From Lachnospiraceae bacterium (GTDB lineage: Bacteria > Bacillota > Clostridia > Lachnospirales > Lachnospiraceae), in NCBI GenBank assembly GCA_009774615.1, contig VSOC01000046.1, positions 1 through 25,474 of the forward strand: a stretch of DNA of 25,474 nucleotides. Reading direction: 5' to 3'. The position numbers and the translations under genes are program-made. Under the pieces are notes generated by a model. The model made no database searches. It had not been told where the DNA came from and saw only the letters and a list, made by a program, of their open reading frames with translations. Below, one piece after another: positions 1 through 6,548 of the stretch. How positions within the stretch are numbered: position 1 is the stretch's first letter; each line of letters starts with the position of its first letter.

Positions 1-1307
1 GCACGGTGATTGGCAAAAGCCTGGTTGTCAAAAATTAAATTCTGCAAGGTTCCCTTTTCTATCGCCTGTAAGACAAAGCGGTGGGTGCTGTTGACAGGGG
101 TGATAACTTGGATGGGGCGGTGGTTAAGTTCAATCGCCTTGGTCGGGCAGTTTCTTGCGCACACGCCGCAGCCCAGGCAGATTTCCGTATCGATTTTTGC
201 GTGTTTTTTTCTGCTTTTTTCTTTCTTTTCTGCGCCGCTTCCTGCATCCTGCGTTTCTGTATTCTTTGCGCTGTATCCTGTATCCTGCGTTTCTGTATTC
301 TTTACGCTGTATCCTGTACCCTGCGTTTCTGTACTCTTTGCGCCGCTTCCTGTATCCTCCCCGGCTTCTTCCATCGAAATCGCCAAAATCGGGCAGACCT
401 TGGCGCATTTGCCGCAGCCGATGCATTTTTCCAGGCTCACTTCGGGAATATAGTTTGTCGTTGCCACGGGCTGCATCGGGCTGAACCTCCGCGCTGCCTG
501 CAATGCCTCACAGCAGCACCCGCAGCAGTTGCAGATAAACGCCGGGTGTTCGCGGACATTTTCCCCGATTTGAACAAGGTTGCTGGCATAGGATCGCTCT
601 AAGGCGTCCATGGCCTCCTCCTTGGAAATCAGCCGGGCATAATCACCGTGTTCGGCTAGGGAACGGGCGACATTGTCAAAGGTCAGACACACATCCCAGG
701 GGGCGTCAATCTCGCAGGGATGGCCCGCGTGCCAGGCTTTATGGCGGCAGTAGCAGGTGCCAAGGCCGATATACTTTGCTTCCTCGACGATGTGGGTTGC
801 ACGCTCATAGTCTAAGATATGGTTCATCTTATCGTTGGTCAAGACCGGTTCCTGCACAAACACCCGTCCAAGTCTGGTTTCTGTGGCAAAGAATAAATCC
901 TTGACAAAATCCTCCTCCACGTTCATGTACTGCCAGTAAAGTTCGCTTAAATACTTCTGGTCAATATCTCCGCGGGTGCGCATTAAGGCAAATTCAATAA
1001 AACCTGCCATGGGCGGCGGCATCACAAACTGGCGTTCTCCATGATAGTTGGAATCGACCAAAAGCGCTTTATCGCAGAGGTGATCCAAAAATTTTTCCGC
1101 CTTCGCTTCGGTGGTGCCCCAGATTTTTGCGGCTTTTTTTAAGGTGAAGGGGCGGACGGGGAGAAGGGCGACCCATTTTGCCTCTTTTTCGGTGTATAAT
1201 ACCTGCAGTATCTTATATAAGGTTTCCGATGGCGGAGCGCCCTGTGTAAACCAGTTGATCCGCTCTTCTAAGTTCTTGTAAGCATCTCTTGTTGTCAAAT
1301 GTCCCAT
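1..1307 (-). CDS. Multi-cluster 4Fe-4S ferredoxin-like protein (partial, C-terminus beyond window)
   Basis: This frame is open from an ATG at 1307 to the left edge, about 435 residues, with AAGGAG at 1317-1322 on the minus strand. The N-terminal ~150 residues look like a helical or winged-helix module. A Cys-rich middle follows (CYCRH, then a CNCCGCCC run near residues 265-275). Two ferredoxin motifs come next: CIGCGKCAKVCP (about residues 293-305) and CLGCGVCARNCP (about 376-388). They are separated by an unusually long, repetitive, charged linker. I recognise the family from clostridial proteins annotated as 4Fe-4S dicluster or COG1145-like, of unknown reaction and presumably cytoplasmic electron carriers or redox sensors. 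It diverges from the GRE operon, so a role in delivering electrons to the activase is conceivable but only inferred. Confidence 0.85.
   Translation of the reverse strand, partial: MGHLTTRDAYKNLEERINWFTQGAPPSETLYKILQVLYTEKEAKWVALLPVRPFTLKKAAKIWGTTEAKAEKFLDHLCDKALLVDSNYHGERQFVMPPPMAGFIEFALMRTRGDIDQKYLSELYWQYMNVEEDFVKDLFFATETRLGRVFVQEPVLTNDKMNHILDYERATHIVEEAKYIGLGTCYCRHKAWHAGHPCEIDAPWDVCLTFDNVARSLAEHGDYARLISKEEAMDALERSYASNLVQIGENVREHPAFICNCCGCCCEALQAARRFSPMQPVATTNYIPEVSLEKCIGCGKCAKVCPILAISMEEAGEDTGSGAKSTETQGTGYSVKNTETQDTGYSAKNTETQDAGSGAEKKEKSRKKHAKIDTEICLGCGVCARNCPTKAIELNHRPIQVITPVNSTHRFVLQAIEKGTLQNLIFDNQAFANHR
235..360 (-). repeat. 36-bp tandem repeat (about 3.5 copies) inside the ferredoxin-like gene
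   Basis: Units lie at 235-270, 271-306 and 307-342, with a half unit at 343-360, and differ by a few substitutions. Each unit is exactly 12 codons and encodes variants of NTETQDTGYSAK, so copy-number change keeps the frame. The repeat makes up most of the linker between the two ferredoxin cysteine motifs, which in relatives is normally about ten residues. There are no spacers, so it is a coding minisatellite. Confidence 0.85.
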
Positions 1308-1462
1308 AATCTTACGCTCCTTTTCTGTCAAAAATATAGTGCTGTTTACATGTTCACAGGAACAAAATCATCGCTGTTTCTTCCGATCATATTCCCACCA
1401 TCATAGCACAATATCCCATGAAAATCAATTTTCAGGTCAAAAAACTATAAAAAACCGACCAT

Positions 1463-1480
1463 AAAAGTAAATTTACTTTT
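1463..1480. promoter_or_regulatory. Perfect 18-bp palindrome, candidate operator
   Basis: AAAAGTAAATTTACTTTT reads the same on both strands. It ends 25 bp before the TATAAA at 1506-1511, so it would overlap or abut the -35 region of the operon promoter. A dimeric regulator is the natural reader. The AraC-type response regulator encoded downstream is one candidate, although AraC-type sites are more often direct repeats. Confidence 0.5.
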
Positions 1481-1562
1481 TCCTGTCCCATTGCTAAAAT
1501 CATTGTATAAAATGAATAACATAAGATAAAAAGAAACAAGATAATTATGCATAATTATTGAA

Positions 1563-1577
1563 ATGGAAACGGATAAC
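1563..1577 (+). promoter_or_regulatory. Possible cre (CcpA) site
   Basis: ATGGAAACGGATAAC matches the Gram-positive cre consensus WTGNAANCGNWNNCW at all but the last two positions. It lies downstream of the presumed -10 and upstream of the first gene, where bound CcpA would act as a roadblock. Carbon catabolite repression would suit a sugar-type importer, but one degenerate match is weak evidence. Confidence 0.25.
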
Positions 1578-1620
1578 TCCCGGATAAACGGGGCATTTTA
1601 AAAAAAATATGGAGGACGAC

Positions 1621-2778
1621 ATGAAAAAAATGAAGAACACAAAGAAGATGAAAAAAATGCTCGGCTGTCTGTTTCTGGCAGCATCGCTTGCTTTTACCTT
1701 TGTCGGCTGCGGTTCGTCGCAGGAGCAGGCACCGGCACCGGCTGACGGACAAAATCAGGCGGCAGGAAGTGAAGAGAGCGCTGCCAAGGAGGCGGTAACT
1801 GAGGCGGCAAAGGCGGCGGAAAATTCCGGTGAGAAAATCACGATTGGATGGGCGATGGCGTATTTTGATCACCCGGTTTACCAGCTTTTAATGCAGGGGG
1901 CGCAGGAGGTTGCCGACGGGTTGGAAAACTGTGAACTGGTTTTTGCCGACGGAAAGAACGATGCCACGACCCAGGCTTCCCAGATTGATACCTTCCTTGC
2001 CCAGGGTGTGGACGCGATTATCTTAACTGCGGCAGTTTCCGATCCCATGCTCCCGTCCATTAAAAAGGTCAATGACGCAGGGATTCCCCTGATTATTGTT
2101 GACCGCCGTATCTTAAAGCAGGGTCAGGACGTAGGCTGGGAGTGCTATGTGACCTGGGATATGGTTTTATCCGGAACGCAGGGCGCAGAGCAGACGATTG
2201 AAGCCCTAGGCGGTGCAGGAAATGCCAAGGGCAAGGTCGTTGTGGTTGAAGGAACCGCAGGGGCAGGCTCGACGATTGACCGCGGCGGTGCTTACTATGC
2301 AAAGCTGGAGGAGGAGCCGGGAATTGAGGTTATCTATAAAGTGGACGGCGATTTTGACCGGACAAAGGGCATGGAAGTTACCGAAACCATTCTTCAGCGC
2401 TATCCTAATGCCGGGGATTTTGATGTTATCTACTATATGAATGACGAGATGGCTCTTGGCGGACTGCAGGCCGTGGAGGCTGCCGGGCGGCTGGGCGAGT
2501 TCCAGATTATCAGCGTGGACGGAGAAAAAGAAGCACTGGATGCGGTTCGTGCGGGAAAGATTAACTACGAAGTTATGTTTAAGCCCGATGAGCAGGCCGT
2601 AGCCGTGGAAGTTGCCTATCTGGTTGCCAAAGGGGAAACCGTGGACTACAGCAATATTTCCTATAAGGGAACGCCGATAGAAGTTACCGAAACCGACGAC
2701 GGATTTACCTGGATCAGGCCGACCTGCTATAAAATCGACCAGACAAACTGCAATGAACCGGAATTTCAGGGCTGGTAA
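1621..2778 (+). CDS. Sugar-type ABC transporter substrate-binding lipoprotein
   Basis: This 385-aa protein is a periplasmic-binding-protein type 1 (RbsB/Peripla_BP_4-like) solute receptor. The start at 1621 is chosen because GGAGG (1611-1615) precedes it by five bases; an in-frame ATG at 1609 overlaps that site. The N-terminus is very Lys/Met-rich, then hydrophobic, ending in a lipobox-like FVGC with Cys30, so it should be lipid-anchored outside the membrane. An acidic Ala/Glu linker (about residues 35-65) leads into the binding fold, starting ITIGWAMAYFDHPVYQ. It is the first gene of the operon and pairs with the ATPase and two permeases downstream. The family binds pentoses, hexoses, polyols and similar small molecules; the ligand here cannot be read from sequence. 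Confidence 0.9.
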   Translation: MKKMKNTKKMKKMLGCLFLAASLAFTFVGCGSSQEQAPAPADGQNQAAGSEESAAKEAVTEAAKAAENSGEKITIGWAMAYFDHPVYQLLMQGAQEVADGLENCELVFADGKNDATTQASQIDTFLAQGVDAIILTAAVSDPMLPSIKKVNDAGIPLIIVDRRILKQGQDVGWECYVTWDMVLSGTQGAEQTIEALGGAGNAKGKVVVVEGTAGAGSTIDRGGAYYAKLEEEPGIEVIYKVDGDFDRTKGMEVTETILQRYPNAGDFDVIYYMNDEMALGGLQAVEAAGRLGEFQIISVDGEKEALDAVRAGKINYEVMFKPDEQAVAVEVAYLVAKGETVDYSNISYKGTPIEVTETDDGFTWIRPTCYKIDQTNCNEPEFQGW

Positions 2779-2816
2779 TCCGCTTATCTGGCGATAGACT
2801 TTCAAAGTAAACCATC

Positions 2817-2867
2817 ATGCGCCCATAGCAGAGTACACCACCATGAATAAAAGTTTGCTGGGCGCAT
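2817..2867 (+). promoter_or_regulatory. Stem-loop between binding-protein and GRE genes
   Basis: ATGCGCCCA (2817-2825) plus GCA (2828-2830) pairs with TGC TGGGCGCAT (2856-2867). This makes a 12-bp stem with a two-base bulge and a 25-nt loop. Only a short T run follows, so it is a weak terminator at best. Such hairpins after binding-protein genes commonly stabilise the upstream mRNA segment and raise the binding-protein level above the rest of the operon. Confidence 0.6.
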
Positions 2868-2910
2868 TTGGAATACCTGAATTAATGTAAACAGAAAAGA
2901 GGAAAAAACT

Positions 2911-5184
2911 ATGGATAAAGAAATGGTAAATAAAGAAATAGCAGATAATGAACCCTTTCATTACCAGATGCATCAAAAACCCGTGCGGACGCAGAGAATT
3001 GACCATCTTTATCAGGTCGTTGGAGCGTCGAAGGTTGGGATGTGTATGGAGCGGGGACGGATTATTACCGAGGTTTATCAGAATAACCGTGACCTTACGC
3101 CTATTCAGCTTCGGGCTGCTGCGTTAAAGGAAATCTTGAATAAGATGTCCATCTACATCCTCCCGGGAAGTCTTTTAGCCGGAAATCAGGCGAGCCGTCC
3201 CAACTATGCACCGCTCTTTCCTGAATATGCCGTGGATTTTCTGGAGGAGGAGTTTATCCACGGAAAGCCTTATTATCCGGATAAGCGTCCGGCGGACAAG
3301 ATTGAATACAAGCGCAGCGATGTGCCGGAGTTAGAGCAAATCATTCATTTCTGGAAGGGAAATACCCATAAAGACCGACTCTATGCCAATCTTCCGCCGG
3401 AAGCCATCTCTGCCCAGGATGATGTGGGCGCAGTTAATATCGTCAACTTTATGCACGGCGGCTGCGGGCATCTCACCCCGCCATGGCCCTGGCTGTTTGC
3501 TCACGGGTTAAAGGAAATTATTGGGATCTGTGAAGAAAAACTTTCGGCACTGGAACTGTGGACGGTGGAGGGGATGGAAAAGCGGCGTTTTTACCAGGCG
3601 GCAAAAACCGTCTGTGAGGCATTGATTGCCTATGCGCACCGCTATCATAAGCTGGCGAAGGAAATGGCAGAAAAGGAAGAAAACCCTGTGCGCAGGGCTG
3701 AATTAGAAGAACTTTCCAGGATATGCAAAAAAGTTCCCGAAAACCCGGCCCAAACCTTCCACGAAGCCCTGCAGTTTATGACCTTTGTTCAATTTGGCAT
3801 ACAAATCGAGGACAATGCCCAGGGTATCAGTCCCGGGCGTTTCGATCAGGTGATGATTTCCTACTATCGAAAGGATCTTGAAGAGGGAAGGCTGACTAGG
3901 GATCTTGCCGTGGAACTGGTGGAAAACTTTTTTGTCCTGCTTTCTACAGTAGAGAGGATGCGTTCCTGGGAAGATACCGCGTATTTTCGAGGAAAGCCGA
4001 TTTTCCAGAACTTAACAACCGGAGGAATTGACCCGGCAACGGGCAAAGACGCAACAAACGAATTATCTTATCTGATTATGGACTGTATTGCCAATACACG
4101 GACGCTTCAGCCCTCCCACTATGTACGCTGGCACAAGAACACGCCGGAGGAATTTAAGTTAAAGATTGCCGAAACGATCCGACTGGGAACAGGTTTCCCC
4201 GCGGTAGCCAACGACGATCTCTACATACCTGCCATGATGAACCGCGGTTACAGCAGAAAAGACGCTTCGGATTACTGTATCGTGGGCTGTGCAGAGCCGG
4301 GAGTCGCCGGACTGCGCGGAGGAAGAACCGGGGCAGCATGGTTTTGCCTGGCAAAGATTTTGGAAGTAACCCTGTACAATGGAAGAGATCCCCGAAGCGG
4401 CGTGACCCTTCACCCCAACAGCAACGGAAAGGATCTGGCGACCTTTACAAGTTTTGAGGAGTTATGGGAAGCCTTCCAGGATCAGATGCGCTACTATGCA
4501 CAAATCCATGTGATTATGGATAATTTTACCGACCGTCTGTGGGAAGAGTACATGGAAGAGCCGCTGACGTCGATTATGGGATGTACGCTGACGGTTTTAG
4601 AACGCGGAAAGTCGATTAAACGAGGCGGGGCAAAGTATGATTTTACCGGCAATGAAACTATTGGTACAGCCAATACGGGAAACAGCCTCTATGCGGTGAA
4701 AAAACTGGTATTTGACGATAAGAAGCTGACCGGGGAGCAGCTTAAGCACGCACTTTTAACGAATTTTAAGGATATGACGACAAGCCCTACCGGGCCGCAG
4801 ATTCAGCAGCTCTGCCTGCATGTCCCCAAGTATGGGAACGATGTGGAAGAAGTTGACTGGATGGTGAGCCGGGTATTAGAGTCGGTGTGTGAAGAACTTC
4901 CCAAATATAAGAATACCCGCTATGGACGGGGACCGATAGGCGGGATTTTTCAGGCATCCACGACCACAGTTTCTTCCAATACGCCGTTTGGTCTGCTGAC
5001 CGGGGCTTTACCCGACGGAAGAGAAGGAAATGTGCCGCTTTCCGACGGGCAGTCGCCCATGCGCGGAACGGATACCAAAGGCCCGACCGCTGCGGTACAG
5101 TCTGTTTCTAAATGTAAAAATATAATCTTGTCTGAAGGCTCACTTTATAACTTAAAGCTGCTGCCGCAGGATTTGCGGGATTAA
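2911..5184 (+). CDS. Glycyl radical enzyme, large catalytic subunit lacking the glycyl radical domain
   Basis: This 757-aa protein belongs to the pyruvate formate-lyase / diol dehydratase superfamily, whose members perform oxygen-sensitive radical chemistry in the cytoplasm. The active-site loop GCAEPG carries Cys460 (thiyl radical) and Glu462. A single Cys followed by Glu is the pattern of eliminating GREs such as glycerol dehydratase and choline lyase, not the Cys-Cys of pyruvate formate-lyase. An HGGCGHLTPPW stretch matches the substrate-pocket GHxxP region but has Pro where several dehydratases have Asp, so the substrate may be new. The protein stops after LKLLPQDLRD, just before the glycyl radical domain should begin; that domain is the next gene. 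AAGAGG at 2897-2902 precedes the ATG. The product is probably a dehydratase or lyase for the molecule imported by the flanking ABC system; the substrate is unassigned. Confidence 0.9.
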   Translation: MDKEMVNKEIADNEPFHYQMHQKPVRTQRIDHLYQVVGASKVGMCMERGRIITEVYQNNRDLTPIQLRAAALKEILNKMSIYILPGSLLAGNQASRPNYAPLFPEYAVDFLEEEFIHGKPYYPDKRPADKIEYKRSDVPELEQIIHFWKGNTHKDRLYANLPPEAISAQDDVGAVNIVNFMHGGCGHLTPPWPWLFAHGLKEIIGICEEKLSALELWTVEGMEKRRFYQAAKTVCEALIAYAHRYHKLAKEMAEKEENPVRRAELEELSRICKKVPENPAQTFHEALQFMTFVQFGIQIEDNAQGISPGRFDQVMISYYRKDLEEGRLTRDLAVELVENFFVLLSTVERMRSWEDTAYFRGKPIFQNLTTGGIDPATGKDATNELSYLIMDCIANTRTLQPSHYVRWHKNTPEEFKLKIAETIRLGTGFPAVANDDLYIPAMMNRGYSRKDASDYCIVGCAEPGVAGLRGGRTGAAWFCLAKILEVTLYNGRDPRSGVTLHPNSNGKDLATFTSFEELWEAFQDQMRYYAQIHVIMDNFTDRLWEEYMEEPLTSIMGCTLTVLERGKSIKRGGAKYDFTGNETIGTANTGNSLYAVKKLVFDDKKLTGEQLKHALLTNFKDMTTSPTGPQIQQLCLHVPKYGNDVEEVDWMVSRVLESVCEELPKYKNTRYGRGPIGGIFQASTTTVSSNTPFGLLTGALPDGREGNVPLSDGQSPMRGTDTKGPTAAVQSVSKCKNIILSEGSLYNLKLLPQDLRD

Positions 5185-5194
5185 ATGGGGATGG

Positions 5195-5200
5195 AAGGAG
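5195..5200 (+). promoter_or_regulatory. Ribosome binding site of the glycyl radical subunit
   Basis: AAGGAG lies eight bases before the ATG at 5209. It falls between the TAA of the large subunit (5182-5184) and that ATG, and the reading frame is continuous across the stop. The ATGs at 5185 and 5191 lack a usable site, so this one sets the start and argues that the small subunit is translated independently. Confidence 0.8.
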
Positions 5201-5208
5201 AGAAAACG

Positions 5209-5445
5209 ATGGAACAAAATGCAGGCTTAACTCGTCTGGTGAACTTAATTGACTACTATTTTTCTCTGGGAGGGATGCAGATGCAGTTTAATGTTGTCAG
5301 CCGCGATACCCTGCTCAGGGCACAGGCCGATCCCGCCAAATATCAGAATTTAATCGTGCGGGTAGCCGGCTATTCAGCATATTTTGTGAACCTGGAAAAG
5401 AAGGTGCAGCAGGATATTATTGAGCGAACCGAAGAGCGGATTTAA
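5209..5445 (+). CDS. Stand-alone glycyl radical domain subunit of the split GRE
   Basis: This 78-aa protein corresponds to the C-terminal domain of a normal glycyl radical enzyme. It begins with the helix and strand leading into GGMQMQFNVVS and contains the radical-loop signature VRVAGYSAYF, with the radical-bearing Gly54 24 residues from the end. It finishes with the usual IIERTE tail. The preceding gene lacks exactly this part, so the two together make one enzyme. The frame is the same as the large subunit's, separated by a single TAA, but the gene has its own Shine-Dalgarno. Unlike GrcA/YfiD (about 127 aa), which repairs damaged pyruvate formate-lyase, this one seems to be the only glycyl domain its partner has. 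It should be the substrate of the activase encoded next. Confidence 0.9.
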   Translation: MEQNAGLTRLVNLIDYYFSLGGMQMQFNVVSRDTLLRAQADPAKYQNLIVRVAGYSAYFVNLEKKVQQDIIERTEERI

Positions 5446-5453
5446 GGATTGTG

Positions 5454-5486
5454 CGGCGCTGTAATTTATTTGGCAGCGCCGTTTTT
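5454..5486 (+). terminator. Intrinsic terminator-like hairpin between GRE and activase genes
   Basis: CGGCGCTG (5454-5461) pairs perfectly with CAGCGCCG (5474-5481) around a 12-nt loop, followed by five Ts. It lies inside the operon, 27 nt before the activase ATG. It probably acts as a partial terminator, lowering expression of the activase and transporter relative to the GRE subunits. Confidence 0.75.
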
Positions 5487-5513
5487 CTATAGATAAACAG
5501 AAAGGAAAACGGG

Positions 5514-6548
5514 ATGAATAAAGAAGAAAACAGAAAAGAAAACCCGGAGATTGACATCAGGGGAAGGATTTTCGATATCCAGCGCTGGAGCCTGCACGAC
5601 GGGCCGGGAATCCGCACCAATGTATTTTTTAAAGGCTGCCCTCTGCGCTGTCAGTGGTGCAGCAACCCCGAATCACAGGAGGGCTGTTTTGAACTGGCGT
5701 TTTTCCGGGATAAATGCATCGGCTGCAGAAGCTGCATAAAGCACTGTCCTTACGGCGGGATTCGGGAAAAAAAGGTTTCGGATAAAGGGGAAGATTTGGT
5801 GATTGACACGAAAATCTGCCGTAAAAACTGTTACAAAAAAGGTTCTGATGAAGGTGGGTTTTTATGCAGCAAGGCGTGCTATGCAGAGGCGCTTTCAGTG
5901 ATGGGCCGGGAGGTTTCGGCCGATGAGATTTTAGAAGAAGTGATGCATGATAAGGCCATCTATGAGAGTAGCGGCGGGGGGCTTACCGTAACCGGCGGAG
6001 AGCCGTTTGCCCAGCCCGCATTTCTCTTAAAGCTTTTACAGAGGGCAAAGGCTCTGGGGCTTAACACAGCCATGGAAAGCAGCATGTATGCCGAGTGGGA
6101 GGCGATTGCCCCATGTCTGCCCTTTGTGGATGTTTTATTTATGGATATGAAGCTTTTGGATGAAGAAAAGCATCGCTATTATACGGGAGTCGGGACAAGA
6201 ATGATTCAGGAAAATATGCGGAAGGTATCTGCATATGTGACCGAGATGAAAAAGGGGAAAAATGGAAAAGATACAGAAAATACGGGGCTTAAGGTGATTA
6301 TCCGCACACCGGTTATTCCCGGAGTTAATGACCGCACAGAGGATATCGGCGCGATGACGGACTGGATTATCCAAAATCTTCCCGGCGTTTCGGATTATCA
6401 GCTTTTGCCCTATCACCGCCTGGGACGCGGGAAATATGCAAGTCTTGGAAAAACGTATCTTCTGACGGAAACCGCAGTTCCCAAAGAGGAGCAAATGCAG
6501 AGATTAAACGAGGAAGTCCGAAGAAGGAGGAAGAAAAACCATGGATAA
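5514..6548 (+). CDS. Glycyl radical enzyme activase (radical SAM, with ferredoxin-type insert)
   Basis: This 344-aa enzyme uses S-adenosylmethionine and a [4Fe-4S] cluster to abstract hydrogen from the glycine of the partner GRE. The radical SAM motif is Cys42-x3-Cys46-x2-Cys49 in FKGCPLRCQWCSNPE. Two further Cys sets form the ferredoxin-like insert typical of dehydratase-type activases and absent from PflA: 68/71/74/78 (CIGCRSCIKHC) and 102/106/118/122. The SAM-binding TVTGGEP motif follows. AAAGGA at 5501-5506 precedes the ATG. The stop overlaps the ATPase start by 8 nt, implying translational coupling. Here the target glycine is on a separate small protein, so the activase must recognise either the free domain or the two-subunit complex. 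Confidence 0.93.
   Translation: MNKEENRKENPEIDIRGRIFDIQRWSLHDGPGIRTNVFFKGCPLRCQWCSNPESQEGCFELAFFRDKCIGCRSCIKHCPYGGIREKKVSDKGEDLVIDTKICRKNCYKKGSDEGGFLCSKACYAEALSVMGREVSADEILEEVMHDKAIYESSGGGLTVTGGEPFAQPAFLLKLLQRAKALGLNTAMESSMYAEWEAIAPCLPFVDVLFMDMKLLDEEKHRYYTGVGTRMIQENMRKVSAYVTEMKKGKNGKDTENTGLKVIIRTPVIPGVNDRTEDIGAMTDWIIQNLPGVSDYQLLPYHRLGRGKYASLGKTYLLTETAVPKEEQMQRLNEEVRRRRKKNHG

Larger units (their letters stand above)
1308..1620. promoter_or_regulatory. Divergent control region between ferredoxin-like gene and GRE/ABC operon
   Basis: This 313-nt region has no gene and becomes strongly AT-rich towards the operon. On the plus strand a TATAAA at 1506-1511 is the best -10 candidate, but I find no convincing -35 at 16-18 nt. 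An 18-bp perfect palindrome sits at 1463-1480, and a cre-like sequence lies downstream of the -10. On the minus side, TGTTTACA/TGTTCACA forms an imperfect direct repeat near 1343-1358, close to the likely promoter of the ferredoxin-like gene. Confidence 0.5.

Noticed and set aside
235..360. 36-bp repeats that resemble a CRISPR repeat length
   Set aside because: The copies are directly adjacent with no spacers, diverge from each other, and translate in frame within the Fe-S protein; no cas gene is near.
10..602. Plus-strand ORFs over the left edge
   Set aside because: They are antisense to the Cys-rich Fe-S protein; the minus frame has ferredoxin motifs and a ribosome site, and the plus frames are low-complexity translations of the repeat.
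5182..5184. Readthrough or recoding of the GRE stop codon
   Set aside because: The codon is TAA, so selenocysteine is excluded, and the small subunit has its own ribosome site; readthrough cannot be ruled out but is not needed.
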